Shown here piece by piece: positions 17,484-26,820 of a stretch of DNA of 64,000 bases. Position numbers and translations under genes: made by a program. A model generated the notes under the pieces. It saw nothing but the letters and a program-made list of their open reading frames with translations. It was not told the DNA's origin and ran no database searches. Each line of letters opens with the position of its first letter. The stretch's first letter is position 1. This stretch comes from Paraburkholderia bryophila (GTDB taxonomy: Bacteria; Pseudomonadota; Gammaproteobacteria; Burkholderiales; Burkholderiaceae): positions 49,455 to 113,454 of the forward strand of contig NZ_QLTK01000025.1 in the NCBI RefSeq assembly GCF_003269035.1. Direction: 5' to 3'.

Positions 17484-18308
17484 TTAGAGGTCGGCCGGCA
17501 GCGGCGCGCGCAGCCACTTCTGCGAAATCGCGTTCATGGTGCCGTCCTTGCGGGCCCGGGCAATCACGTCGTCGACTTTCTGCTTCAGACGCGGTTCGTT
17601 CTTGTTCAGACCGACGTGATCCGGCGAGCTGAACAGCGAGAATTTCTGCTCCGGATCGTTCGCGGGATGACGCGCGAGAATCGTGGCGCCGACGTCGTTG
17701 CCGACTACCATCAACTGTACCTGACCAGAAAGGAACGCCGATATTGCGCCGTTAGGATCGTCGAATCTTTTGATGTTGGCCGAGGGCGGGGCGATCTTGG
17801 TCACGCTCAGGTCTTCCAGCGTGCCGCGCGCCACCGAAATCGACTTGCCGGCGAGGTCGGCGGCGTTCTTCACGGGCAGCGACTTCGGACCGAACACGGC
17901 GAGGTAGTACGGCGCGTACGGTTGCGAGAAGTCGATGACCTTGTCGCGCTCCGGCGTCTGGCCGACTGAAAGCAGCATGTCGGCTTTGTGGTCGGCCAGA
18001 TAGGCCATGCGGTTGTCGCCCGTCACCTGCACGAGTTCGACCTTGGCGTTGAGCGCCTTGCCGATCAGATTGGCGACGTCGATGTCGTAGCCTTGCGGCT
18101 TCATGTCCGGACCGATCGAGCCGAACGGCGGGTAATCCTCGAACACGCCGATGCGCACGGTGCCCGATTTAGCGATGCTGTCGAGCGCATCCGCATGGGC
18201 GGCCGACGAAAACGCGCACAGCGCGCCGAAGCCGGTGAAGGCGAGCGCGGCGGCGAGCGTCGCGAACACGCGGCGCGTGCTGGAGTGAGCGGCTTGAGCT
18301 TGGGTCAT
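17484..18308 (-). CDS. Periplasmic amino-acid-binding protein (PAAT family)
   Basis: A 274-residue solute-binding protein of family 3. The signal peptide ends near AHADALDSIAKSG. The mature part begins VRIGVFEDYPPFGSIGPDMKPQGYDIDVANLIGKAL, the classic start of the GltI/FliY fold, with DKVIDFSQPYAPYYLAVFG further on. The ATG at 18308 is preceded by GAGG. It serves the two permeases downstream. Substrate cannot be read from the sequence; a polar amino acid or opine-like compound is typical. Confidence 0.88.
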   Translation of the reverse strand: MTQAQAAHSSTRRVFATLAAALAFTGFGALCAFSSAAHADALDSIAKSGTVRIGVFEDYPPFGSIGPDMKPQGYDIDVANLIGKALNAKVELVQVTGDNRMAYLADHKADMLLSVGQTPERDKVIDFSQPYAPYYLAVFGPKSLPVKNAADLAGKSISVARGTLEDLSVTKIAPPSANIKRFDDPNGAISAFLSGQVQLMVVGNDVGATILARHPANDPEQKFSLFSSPDHVGLNKNEPRLKQKVDDVIARARKDGTMNAISQKWLRAPLPADL

Positions 18309-18349
18309 GGTCTTTTCCTCTGTCGGGTGGATCGGTATTGGAATAGGTT

Positions 18350-19420
18350 TTAGTGGGCGCGTGCGGCGATCAGCTTGCACGCATGCGACGGCAATTCCGC
18401 GAGCACCGGCATGCCGAGCGTGAGCCCCGGCGTTTCGCGCGGCGTGGTCGCGGCGGTCAGCGTGAAGCCGGCGCAATCGATCGTCGCTTCGAGCGACGCG
18501 CCGACGTCGCGGATAAACGTGACCGTGCCGGCCAGCCGGTTCGGCCCCGCGCTGTCCGAGGCCGGCTTGACGCACACGTCCTCGGGGCGGATCAGCAGAC
18601 GAATGTCGCTGCCGGACGCCGGCATGCGCGCGTTGTGCGCCACGCTGATGCGCCGGCCGCCGGGCAGATTCACGCTACCGGCGCCATCGTAGGTGACGGG
18701 CAGGATATTGCCGAGCCCGATGAAATCCGCCACGAACTCGCTGACCGGATCGCGATAAATATCCAGCGGTTTGCCAACCTGCGCAATCCGGCCTTTCTCC
18801 ATCACGACGATTTCGTCGGCCATGGTCATCGCTTCGCGCTGGTCGTGCGTGACCATGATGGTGGTGATGCCCAGGCGCTGTTGCAGCAGGCGGATCTCCA
18901 CCTGCATCGCTTCGCGCAGTTTGGCGTCGAGCGCGGACAGCGGTTCGTCGAGCAGCAGCAGTTTCGGTTGCGACGCGATCGCGCGTGCAATCGCCACGCG
19001 CTGACGCTGGCCGCCGGAGAGCTGCGTGACCGGCCGGTTCGCCATATGCGGCAACTGGATCAGCGCCAGCAATTCGGCGACGCGCTGCGCCTGCCGGTCT
19101 TTCGCGGTCTTGCGCAATTTCAGCGGATAGGCGACGTTCTGCGCGACCGTCATGTGCGGAAACAGCGCGAGCGACTGGAACACCATGCCGAAGTCGCGTT
19201 GATTCGCCGGCAGACGGGTAATGTCGCGGCCGGCGAAATGAATGCTGCCGGAGGTCGGCGTTTCGAGGCCGGCAATCATTCGCAGCAACGTGGTCTTGCC
19301 GCAGCCGGACGGGCCGAGAAAGCACACCAGCTTGCCGTCGGGCACGCTCAGATCGACGCTGTCGACGGCCTGCGCCGCGCCGAAGCGTCGGGTCACGGCC
19401 TGCAAGGTCAGATGGGTCAT
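18350..19420 (-). CDS. ABC transporter ATP-binding protein, PotA/FbpC type
   Basis: A 356-residue ATPase with Walker A GPSGCGKTT, a Q-loop, signature LSGGQRQRVAIARAI, Walker B LLLLDEPLSALD and the switch His in VTHDQ, followed by a C-terminal TOBE domain of about 120 residues. The TOBE domain and length place it with polyamine/iron/sugar importers rather than the roughly 250-residue PAAT ATPases. I prefer ATG 19420 (GGAG upstream) over a TTG at 19435. It lies between the PotB/C-type permeases (49 bp away) and the amino-acid-type binding protein (41 bp away) and is the only ATPase of the operon. Confidence 0.9.
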   Translation of the reverse strand: MTHLTLQAVTRRFGAAQAVDSVDLSVPDGKLVCFLGPSGCGKTTLLRMIAGLETPTSGSIHFAGRDITRLPANQRDFGMVFQSLALFPHMTVAQNVAYPLKLRKTAKDRQAQRVAELLALIQLPHMANRPVTQLSGGQRQRVAIARAIASQPKLLLLDEPLSALDAKLREAMQVEIRLLQQRLGITTIMVTHDQREAMTMADEIVVMEKGRIAQVGKPLDIYRDPVSEFVADFIGLGNILPVTYDGAGSVNLPGGRRISVAHNARMPASGSDIRLLIRPEDVCVKPASDSAGPNRLAGTVTFIRDVGASLEATIDCAGFTLTAATTPRETPGLTLGMPVLAELPSHACKLIAARAH

Positions 19421-19469
19421 CGAATGCTCCAGCAAAGAGGTGTGACGGATCGCTTTTCCAGCGCGGCGC

Positions 19470-20357
19470 TCAAAGCGCCACGCCTTCGTCGCCGACCAGC
19501 TTTTCGAGCAGCCAGATCAGCACGAAGTCGATCGCGACGATGAACACCGCGAAACAGAATACGGTGGGATCGAGCGACGACACCGTGCGGCTATACAGCC
19601 ACACCGGCAAGGTCATCGTGTCGATGCCGTACAGAAAGAAGGTCACCGTGAATTCGTTGAACGAGACGATGAACGCGAACAGCATGCCGGCGAGAATGCC
19701 CGGGCGCATCAGCGGCAGGATCACGTCGACCAGCGCGCGCAGCGGACGCGCGCCCATCACGCAGGCGGCTTCCTCGAACTCCGGGCCGATCGCGGCGACC
19801 GAGGCCGCGCAATTCTTCACCGTGAACGGCAGCGCCAGAATCACGTGGGCGATGATCAGGCGGAACACGCCGAGCTCGACCGGCAGCACGTTGAACACCA
19901 GCAGCAGCGACAGGCCGAGCATCACCAGCGGATAAACCAGTGGCAACGCCACCAGCTGTTCGACCGCGGGCTTGCCGCGAAAACGGTAGCGGCTCAGCGC
20001 GTAAGCGGCGGGTACCGAAACGAGCGTGGCGATCAGCATGGTCGAGAGCGCAACGATCAGGCTGGTGCTCAACGCGGCGCCCATGGAGAGCGAGTCGCTC
20101 GCATCCGGCGACACGAAGCTGTGCCACGCCGCGCGATACCAGTGCAAGCCGTACGCGTGGGGCGGGAATTCGAGCGTGTCGGCGGCGCTGAACGACATGG
20201 TGATCATCGTCAGGATCGGCAGCGCGGCGAGAAACAGCACGATCGCGGCGAGCAGGGCGGCGGCCTTGCCGAGTTGGCCCGGCATGGTCGCGGCGGGCCA
20301 GCGCGGTAATAAGGGCTGACGGGGTTGCAGATCCGCGCGGCGAACGGGCGTGCTCAT
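19470..20357 (-). CDS. ABC transporter permease, PotC type
   Basis: A 295-residue inner-membrane permease with six predicted spans and the EAA motif EEAACVMGARPLRALVDVILPLMRPGI. N-terminal cytosolic residues 1-30 are Pro/Arg-rich. Its ATG at 20357 overlaps the stop of the PotB-type gene (ATGA). Together with that gene and the binding protein at 21301 it forms a spermidine/putrescine-type importer. Confidence 0.88.
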   Translation of the reverse strand: MSTPVRRADLQPRQPLLPRWPAATMPGQLGKAAALLAAIVLFLAALPILTMITMSFSAADTLEFPPHAYGLHWYRAAWHSFVSPDASDSLSMGAALSTSLIVALSTMLIATLVSVPAAYALSRYRFRGKPAVEQLVALPLVYPLVMLGLSLLLVFNVLPVELGVFRLIIAHVILALPFTVKNCAASVAAIGPEFEEAACVMGARPLRALVDVILPLMRPGILAGMLFAFIVSFNEFTVTFFLYGIDTMTLPVWLYSRTVSSLDPTVFCFAVFIVAIDFVLIWLLEKLVGDEGVAL

Positions 20358-21304
20358 GCGTGAGGCTCCTCGGCGAGACGCTGAGTACGGCGCACGAGGC
20401 GCTGCGACAGCGCCATCACCGTCAGCGTGGCGATCATCAGAACGACGCCCGATGCGGACGCCGCCGGCCAGTTCAGCAAGGGCGCGACCTGATCGTGGAC
20501 CAGCACGGCGAGCATCGGCACGCGCCGTCCGCCGAGCAGCAGCGGCACGGCAAACGCGCTGGCGTTGTAGGCGAACACCAGCAGCGCACCCGACACCAGA
20601 CCCGGCATGGCGAGCGGCAACAACACGTGACGCAGCGTTTGCCAGCGCGTCGCGCCGAGCGTCGCCGCGGCTTCTTCATACGAGCGGGAGACCGCGCGCA
20701 TCGCGCTGGACAGCGGCAGCACGGCGAGCGGAAAGGCGGTCTGGATCAGGCCGAGCAATACGCCGTTCTCGCGATACAGCCACATCAACGGGCGTTGAAC
20801 GAGCCCACTGCCGAGCAGCGCGTGATTGAGCAAACCCGCAGGGCCGAGAATGATCAGCCAGCCATAGCCTTGCAGCAGCAGATTGACGAGCAGCGGCAGC
20901 AGCACGCCGGCCAGCAGCAGGCGGCGCGCGAGCCGCGATTGGGTGCGTGCCATGGCCAGCGCGACCGGAATGGCGAGCAGCACCGCGCAGATCATGCTTT
21001 GAAACGCGAGCTTCAACGTGAGCCACAGCGACTTCAGGAAGTAGCTGTCGAGCAGGTCGGCATAGTTTTGCAGCGTGAAGCCGTGCCACTCGTTGCCTTG
21101 CGTGCCGAAGCTCATGCGCAGCACCACCAGCGCCGCCGCGCCGAGCACGCCGAGAAACAGCAGGATCGGCGCGAGCAGCAACCAGGGCCGCGCTTTTTCC
21201 ATCGCGGTGGCGGCGGGCGCGTCCGGTGCGAGAGAAGCGGCGGCGGGAGTCGCTTGCGACGCCGTCGAAGCACGCCGCGAAAAGCGCGCGAGCATCGGCG
21301 TCAT
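20354..21304 (-). CDS. ABC transporter permease, PotB type
   Basis: A 316-residue permease with six spans and the EAA segment SYEEAAATLGATRWQTLRHVLLPLAMPGL. The start at 21304 (MTPMLARF) overlaps the TGA of the binding protein gene, the usual translational coupling; a start 11 codons earlier would lie inside that gene. The first 40 residues are an Ala/Ser-rich cytosolic tail. It works with the PotC-type permease. Confidence 0.88.
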   Translation of the reverse strand: MTPMLARFSRRASTASQATPAAASLAPDAPAATAMEKARPWLLLAPILLFLGVLGAAALVVLRMSFGTQGNEWHGFTLQNYADLLDSYFLKSLWLTLKLAFQSMICAVLLAIPVALAMARTQSRLARRLLLAGVLLPLLVNLLLQGYGWLIILGPAGLLNHALLGSGLVQRPLMWLYRENGVLLGLIQTAFPLAVLPLSSAMRAVSRSYEEAAATLGATRWQTLRHVLLPLAMPGLVSGALLVFAYNASAFAVPLLLGGRRVPMLAVLVHDQVAPLLNWPAASASGVVLMIATLTVMALSQRLVRRTQRLAEEPHA

Positions 21305-22395
21305 GCCGAGAAGATTTCGGTGTAGCGCTTGATCCACGCCGGCTGCACGACGGCGAGCGCCTTGTCGTCATGCAACACGGCCTTCTCGGCAATCTGCTTC
21401 GGGCTCGGCACGAACGCGCGGCTCTCGACCGGAATCACCGCTTTCGAATTGACCGGGCCGTTCAGCACGTCGGCGGCCATGCGGCCTTGCACGCCCGCGT
21501 CGAGCGAATGGTTGATGAAGGCGTGGATCACGTCGCTGTCGGCCGGATGCGCTTTCGGAATCACCGTGAACATGAGTTGCGTGGCGAAGCCTTCTTTCAT
21601 GCCATACGTCACACCCATCTTGTACTCGGGCTTGCGAATCTGGTCGGGGAAAAAGGCCGGCGAATAAATGCCGCCGATATCGAGCGAGCCGGTGCGGAAC
21701 AGATCGGCCACCTGGTTCGGGTTCTCGCCGAGCGTCATCACGCGGTCTTTCAATTGCATCAGTTTCTTGAAGCCCGGCTCGATGTTCTGCTGCGAACCGC
21801 CGTTCATCTTCGCCGCGATGATCGCGAGGTCGACCGCTTCGGCCCATTCGGGCGGCGGCAGGAACAGGCGGCCGGCGTATTTGGCATCCCACAGCGCTTC
21901 GTACGAAGCCGGGGCGGTCTTGACCGTCGACGTGTTGTAGATCAGCCCATCCGACCACAGCAGATAACCCACGCCGAAACCGTTCGCGCCGGTGCGGTAC
22001 TGCGGCGCGACGTCTTTCAGATTGGGCAGCTTGTCGAGGTCGGGCTTCATCAGCAGACCCGCGTCGCCGAGACCCGACGCCCCGACGCCAGCTAGCGTGA
22101 TGACGTCGTAAGTGGGGCGCTCGCCGGCGGCCTTCACCTTGGCGACCATGCCCGAGGTGCCGTCGGCGCGGTCGGCGATCACCTTGCAGCCGGTCTTCGC
22201 GGTGAAGGTCTGGGCGATGTTGCGCAGCGCGGCGGCGCCGGTGTCGTCCGACCAGGTCAGCAGGCGCAAGGTCTTGCCGCTGAAGTTCTGTTCCTGCGCG
22301 CGCAGATTGACGAACGGCATCGGCAACGTGGAGGCCGCCAGCGCCGCGCCGATCGCCTTGATGGCCTGCCTTCTACCCCGTTTGATCTCTTGCAT
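21301..22395 (-). CDS. Periplasmic binding protein, PotD/spermidine-putrescine type
   Basis: A 364-residue family 1 solute-binding protein, first gene of the minus-strand ABC operon. The start at 22395 has GGGAGA upstream. The leader (KRGRRQAIKAIGAALAASTLP) resembles a twin-arginine signal. The mature start KTLRLLTWSDDTGAAALRNIAQTFTAKTGCKVI is typical of PotD-like proteins that bind polyamines, polyols, phosphonates or thiamine-like cations. Its promoter region is shared with a divergent LysR gene, which probably controls it. Confidence 0.87.
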   Translation of the reverse strand: MQEIKRGRRQAIKAIGAALAASTLPMPFVNLRAQEQNFSGKTLRLLTWSDDTGAAALRNIAQTFTAKTGCKVIADRADGTSGMVAKVKAAGERPTYDVITLAGVGASGLGDAGLLMKPDLDKLPNLKDVAPQYRTGANGFGVGYLLWSDGLIYNTSTVKTAPASYEALWDAKYAGRLFLPPPEWAEAVDLAIIAAKMNGGSQQNIEPGFKKLMQLKDRVMTLGENPNQVADLFRTGSLDIGGIYSPAFFPDQIRKPEYKMGVTYGMKEGFATQLMFTVIPKAHPADSDVIHAFINHSLDAGVQGRMAADVLNGPVNSKAVIPVESRAFVPSPKQIAEKAVLHDDKALAVVQPAWIKRYTEIFSA

Positions 22396-22901
22396 GGCGG
22401 TCTCCCGTGTTGAACGCCTGTTGCCTGATGAAAATCGCTGTGACCGCTGTGACCGCACCGCCCGGTTGCGCGGTGTGTTGATGCACTCTAGGTTTGCCAA
22501 AAACCCGCAACAAACGAAATATGCGCATGACGGCCATGACGGAATCTCATGCGCAGGCGCGGGCGCGGCGCGTGGGACAAATTCGTCATGCCTGGTTAGA
22601 GCGCCGAGGGTGGGGCGTACGAGGGTTAACGTCCACGATTCGGACGAGCTTGAGGCTCGCGTGGAGGTATGAGGAAAGCTCGGTTCTGGTGCGGCGGCTC
22701 AAGCGTCTTGCCCCGGCGTGGTGCGAGATGGCGCGTTCGGCGTGCCGTTTTTGCAATGGTATGAATTCGGCGCATGCAGGCAGGATGCGTTGGCCCTCGT
22801 GCGGACCGGTTCGATCGCGTATTCTGTGGGCTCGACAGCGAGTTGGGCGATGCACGCCATGCCGCCCGCACAATGACTTTTCCTGATCCCGGACCTCGCC
22901 G
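22396..22901. other. 506-bp divergent control region of ABC operon and LysR gene
   Basis: No coding region was accepted here. It contains the promoters of the minus-strand ABC operon and plus-strand LysR gene and an inverted repeat at 22522-22555. Confidence 0.5.
22522..22555. promoter_or_regulatory. TGCGCATGA / TCATGCGCA inverted repeat, candidate operator
   Basis: Two 9-base perfect arms are separated by 16 bases, about 130 bp upstream of the binding-protein start in the divergent promoter region. LysR-type regulators bind spaced dyads, so this may be the LysR site. Inference only. Confidence 0.4.
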
Positions 22902-23795
22902 ATGCGCCGCCTTCCACCACTCAACGCGCTGCAGATTTTTGAAACCGTCGCGCGCCATCGCAGCTTTACGCGCGCCGCCGACCACCTGTGTCTGACGCAA
23001 GGCGCGGTCAGCCGGCAGATCATCGCGCTCGAGGACTATTACAAGTTCCCGCTCTTCAAGCGTCATGCGAAAGGCCTGACGCTCACCGCCGAAGGCGAAA
23101 TGCTGCTGCCTGCGGTGAAAGAGAGCTTCGCGCGCATCGAGGAGATTTCGTTGCGGCTCACGCGGCAGCGCACCGATCTCGCGCTGAAAGTGCCGACCTG
23201 CGTGATGCGCTGGATGCTGCCGAAAATCATGCGCTTCCAGGCCGAATATCCGGATCTGCATGTGCAGATCACCACCACCTGGCAGCACGACATCGACTTC
23301 CAGAGCGAACCGTTCGACGCCGCGATCATCTACGGCTCGTCGCCGGGCGCGGGCGTGCAGGCGGTGCCGTTGTTCGAGGAGCGTCTGACGCCGGTGTGCG
23401 CGCCCGATCTGCTGAAGGACAAGCCGCTCGCGCAGGTCGCGGACCTGGCGCGCCACACGCTGCTGCATCCCACGCGCGATCATCGCGACTGGAAGATGTG
23501 GCTCGCCAAGGCCAGCGAAGGCGACGCGGCGCATGCGCCGGCGATCGACGCCGAGCACGGCCCGAGCTTCGACACGCTCGACATGGCGACCAACGCCGCG
23601 CTACAGGGATTCGGCGTGGCGATCAGCGACCTCGCGCTGATCGACGAAGACGTGACGGCGCGACGCCTTGTGCGACCGTTCGATACGGTGTTGAAGACCG
23701 GCTGGCGCTATTACTTCGTGTATCCCGATTCGGTGGCGCACCAGCAGAAGCTGAATCTGTTCCGCGACTGGATCGCGGCGCATTGGGAGGAGTGA
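22902..23795 (+). CDS. LysR-family regulator, GcvA subgroup
   Basis: A 297-residue LysR regulator. The N-terminus RLPPLNALQIFETVARHRSFTRAADHLCLTQGAVSRQIIALEDYYKFPLFKRHAKGLTLT is characteristic of the GcvA subgroup (PLNALRAFEAAARHLSFTRAA-like). An effector domain follows, with NAALQGFGVAISDLALIDEDV near the end. It is divergent from the seven-gene ABC operon and likely regulates it; GcvA-like proteins often control amine and amino-acid catabolism. Confidence 0.9.
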   Translation: MRRLPPLNALQIFETVARHRSFTRAADHLCLTQGAVSRQIIALEDYYKFPLFKRHAKGLTLTAEGEMLLPAVKESFARIEEISLRLTRQRTDLALKVPTCVMRWMLPKIMRFQAEYPDLHVQITTTWQHDIDFQSEPFDAAIIYGSSPGAGVQAVPLFEERLTPVCAPDLLKDKPLAQVADLARHTLLHPTRDHRDWKMWLAKASEGDAAHAPAIDAEHGPSFDTLDMATNAALQGFGVAISDLALIDEDVTARRLVRPFDTVLKTGWRYYFVYPDSVAHQQKLNLFRDWIAAHWEE

Positions 23796-23799
23796 TTTA

Positions 23800-23824
23800 G
23801 GTCAAAACGTCCGGTCAAAACGTC
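23800..23824. repeat. Tandem pair of GGTCAAAACGTC
   Basis: A 12-base unit repeated with a 13-base period between the stop of the LysR gene and the convergent chaA stop. Probably a short local duplication; no function suggested. Confidence 0.6.
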
Positions 23825-23827
23825 AAC

Positions 23828-24910
23828 TCAAGGCGCGAACGACAGAAACAGATACGCCGCGAACAGCGACAGATGCACGGCGCCTTGCAGAATCGTGGTG
23901 CGCCCGCTGCTTAGCGTAAGCGTGCCGACCAGCAAGGTGAGGATCAGCAGCACGGTTTCCTTGCCGTCGATGCCGAGCATGAGCGGCTGGCCGTTCCACA
24001 AAAACACCGCGGCGACGGTCGGAATGGTCAGGCCGATACTGGCCAGCGCCGAGCCGAGCGCGAGATTCATGCTGTTCTGCAAGCGATCGGCGCGCGCGGC
24101 GCGTACGGCCGCGAGCCCCTCTGGCAACAGCACCAGCGCCGCGATCACGATACCCACCACCGCCGCCGGTGCGCCCGCGTTCTGTACCGCGGTTTCGACG
24201 ATCGGCGACAGGATCTTCGCGAGCAGCACGACGGCGACGAGGCACACCAGCAGCAAGCCGCCGGCCGCGAGTGCGACGCCGACGCTCGGCGGCGCCGCGT
24301 GAACATCTTCGTCCGACGCATCGGCGAGAAAGTAATCGCGATGCCGCACGGTCTGCACGAACACGAACACGCCATACAGCACCAGCGACGACACGCCCGC
24401 AAACGCCAGTTGCGACGGCGACAGGATCGGGCCGACGCTGGTGGTCGTGTAGTTCGGCATGACGAGCGTCAGCACCGACAGCGACGCGAGCACGGCCAGC
24501 GCCGCCGAGGCGCCGCGGCTCTGAAAATCCTGCTCGCGATGTCGGATGCCGCCCACCAGCAAACAAATGCCGGCAATGCCGTTGCAGACGATCATGACCG
24601 CCGCGAACACCGTGTCGCGCGCGAGCCCGGCTTTTTCCGGACCGGACGTGAGCATGACCGAGACGATCAGCGCGACCTCGATCACCGTCACGGCCACCGC
24701 CAGCACCAGCGTGCCGAACGGTTCGCCGACCCGATGCGCGACCACTTCCGCGTGATGGACCGCCGTGAACACCGCGGCACACAGCGCCACGCCGACCAGC
24801 GCGAGCAGCAGCCCGTTGCCCGGCAGCGCATAGGCGAGCCCGAGCACGATCCACGCGACGAACGGGGCGGCAAGGGTCCAGCGGGGCAAAACGGTCGCGG
24901 GCGTGGTCAT
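23828..24910 (-). CDS. chaA: Calcium/proton antiporter ChaA
   Basis: A 360-residue integral membrane protein of the CaCA family with about 11 hydrophobic spans. The two alpha-repeat motifs are visible: VTVIEVALIVSVML in the first half and LPEGLAAVRAARADRLQNSMNLALGSALASIGLTIPTVA in the second, with the acidic residues that carry cations. ChaA exports Ca2+ or Na+/K+ in exchange for protons. The start at 24910 is chosen over 24949 because of the AAGGA site just ahead. Monocistronic. Confidence 0.9.
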   Translation of the reverse strand: MTTPATVLPRWTLAAPFVAWIVLGLAYALPGNGLLLALVGVALCAAVFTAVHHAEVVAHRVGEPFGTLVLAVAVTVIEVALIVSVMLTSGPEKAGLARDTVFAAVMIVCNGIAGICLLVGGIRHREQDFQSRGASAALAVLASLSVLTLVMPNYTTTSVGPILSPSQLAFAGVSSLVLYGVFVFVQTVRHRDYFLADASDEDVHAAPPSVGVALAAGGLLLVCLVAVVLLAKILSPIVETAVQNAGAPAAVVGIVIAALVLLPEGLAAVRAARADRLQNSMNLALGSALASIGLTIPTVAAVFLWNGQPLMLGIDGKETVLLILTLLVGTLTLSSGRTTILQGAVHLSLFAAYLFLSFAP

Positions 24911-25125
24911 TCGGGCTTCCTTTTCGATGCTTGTAGGGGACGACGGCAAACAGCCGACGTCTGGCGCTTGACGCGAGCGCGAATGCTAACGCATCGTGTC
25001 AACAATCCGCTCTAACACATTAAATTATAAAGGATAGTTTTTGCGGCCAGCGCTCGATCTCAGGGGCGTGGCGCGGCCTTGGCGCAATCCTCGCGCAGAG
25101 GTCTCGACGGCCCATAAACGGAAAC

Positions 25126-25160
25126 GGGCGCCAACGCGTTGTGATAACGCATTGGCGCCC
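25126..25160 (-). terminator. Terminator hairpin after BON-domain gene
   Basis: GGGCGCCAA and TTGGCGCCC arms plus five further pairs around one mismatch enclose a GTGAT loop, 30 bases after the BON gene stop. In the minus direction it is followed by GTTTCCGTTT, a weak U-tract. Confidence 0.65.
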
Positions 25161-25189
25161 GCGTAGAGCCGGCGACGGCTCGACTACGC

Positions 25190-25552
25190 TTACTGTCCGA
25201 CCGGACGGATCGTCAGTGCGTTCTTGACCGACGTCACGCCAGCCACGCCTTGCGCGGCCGTCGTGGCCAGGTCGACCTGCTGCTGCTCAGGCACGGAACC
25301 GGCGAGCGTCACTGCACCGCCGCGCGCGCGCACGGTGATGTTGTTGACGCTCAGGCCCTTGGTCTTCGCCAGTACGCCGCGGACCTTGCGGCCGAGCGCA
25401 CGGTTCGCTGACTTGGCTTGCTTGGCGGACGGCGCCGACGATGCAGCCATCGGGGCCGCGGCCGTCGCGTCGCTGCTCTGCGCATTGGCATTGAGGGACG
25501 CCAGAACGATCAGCGCGCCGCCGACCATCTTGATTGCCGTGAATGCTTTCAT
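25190..25552 (-). CDS. Secreted BON-domain protein
   Basis: A 120-residue protein with a cleavable signal peptide (ending LNANAQ), a short Ala/Ser/Lys linker, and one BON domain (about residues 52-118: KVRGVLAKTKGLSVNNITVRARGGAVTLAGSVPEQQQVDLATTAAQGVAGVTSVKNALTI). BON domains of the OsmY type bind phospholipid or envelope components, and such proteins are common stress-induced periplasmic proteins in Burkholderia. The ATG at 25552 has an AGGAGAAAG site. Confidence 0.85.
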   Translation of the reverse strand: MKAFTAIKMVGGALIVLASLNANAQSSDATAAAPMAASSAPSAKQAKSANRALGRKVRGVLAKTKGLSVNNITVRARGGAVTLAGSVPEQQQVDLATTAAQGVAGVTSVKNALTIRPVGQ

Positions 25553-25898
25553 TCAACTTTCTCCTGTTGTCATGGATACGACGATCCCCGGATGGGGATG
25601 TGACCTTCAACTGCGGATACATCGGGATCGACACTGAATGGAACGGTGCTGCGGGTCGTGCGAAGGCTTTCAAAATGCCTGCTGATTCAGGCCGACCGAG
25701 CCACGCGAAAGCCGTCGAAGGCTGTGCCGCAGGCCGGAAACACACGATACTCCAATTAGTGCCATGGTGATTGCGATGGTGCCAGGAAATGAGGTTCTGG
25801 TACAACGAATCGGCCGATCGCAACAGAGCGATGGCGTCGTATTGCTGATTGCAACCGTGCCGAGCCGATACGCGCGCACTAAAAACAGGATCGACCGC
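25553..25898. other. 346-bp divergent promoter region
   Basis: Gene-free stretch between the BON gene and the glycosylase. The possible extension of the glycosylase frame to 25764 lacks a ribosome-binding site; nothing else was seen. Confidence 0.4.
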
Positions 25899-26546
25899 AT
25901 GCAAAAGCCGTTGCTGCCCATCGTGCCATTGCTTCGTGACGAATTACCGCTCGACACGATCGAACTGGCGCGTTTCATGATCGGCAAATATCTCGTGCGC
26001 GACGTGCCGGAAGGGCGCATGAGCGGGCGGATCGTCGAAACCGAAGCGTATCCGCTCGGCGATTCGACCAGTCACGCGTTTATCGGCCGTCGTCCATACA
26101 ACCTGCCGATGTTTCTCGCACCGGGCTTTGCCTATGTGCGGCTTACGTACGGCGTGTCTTACATGCTCAATATGTCCGCCGAAGCGGAAGAGATCGGCGC
26201 CGGGATTCTGTTTCGTGCGATCGAGCCGCTCGAAGGTCTGCCGCTGATCGAAGCGCGCCGCCCCGGCGTGCCGTTGCGCGACCTCGCGCGCGGGCCGGGG
26301 CGGCTGACCACCGCGCTCGGCATCGGGCCGTCGTTCAATGGCTGTGATCTGTGCCGTGGGCGCGACTTGTGGATCGGGGCGATCGAGCGCGGCCAGACAC
26401 CGATCGGCGTGACGACGCGCATTGGACTGTCGCGGGAAATGCATCGGCCGCTCAGGTTTTTCGAGCCCGGCAGCGCGTTCGTGAGCGGGCCGCGAAAACT
26501 GCTGTTGCCCGCGTCAAACGTTACGACGAAGCGGACGAAAAAATGA
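25899..26546 (+). CDS. mpg: DNA-3-methyladenine glycosylase, AAG/MPG family
   Basis: A 215-residue homologue of the mammalian alkyladenine glycosylase fold. IVETEAY contains the active-site Glu that activates water; ARFMIGKYLVRD, FAYVRLTYGVSYMLNM, ARGPGRLTTALGI and the C-terminal GLSREMHRPLRFF are family landmarks. It removes alkylated purines in base-excision repair. The ATG at 25899 follows CAGGA. The protein is slightly longer than many bacterial members, with a Lys/Arg-rich tail. Confidence 0.9.
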   Translation: MQKPLLPIVPLLRDELPLDTIELARFMIGKYLVRDVPEGRMSGRIVETEAYPLGDSTSHAFIGRRPYNLPMFLAPGFAYVRLTYGVSYMLNMSAEAEEIGAGILFRAIEPLEGLPLIEARRPGVPLRDLARGPGRLTTALGIGPSFNGCDLCRGRDLWIGAIERGQTPIGVTTRIGLSREMHRPLRFFEPGSAFVSGPRKLLLPASNVTTKRTKK

Positions 26547-26820
26547 CCGCGCGATGAGTGGGGCACAGGTCACTCTGTCCGGCTCGGGATGCGTTTCGAT
26601 ACTTCATACACAAAATGTTACGATCCCGACAATTATTACGGTAAATCGAGGGCATTGCGTCAGCTTTTCGGTGATTCAATGCGCATTCTTGCGAATACAA
26701 CAATTATGTATCTCTGAATCAAGGGTTTTCCCGCGCTGCTTCGGTGTCTAGACTGAAGTCACTCGCTTCTCACAGGTGTGACGGGCGAAGCCAAAAAACC
26801 AGATCTGGAGGTAAGCCATC

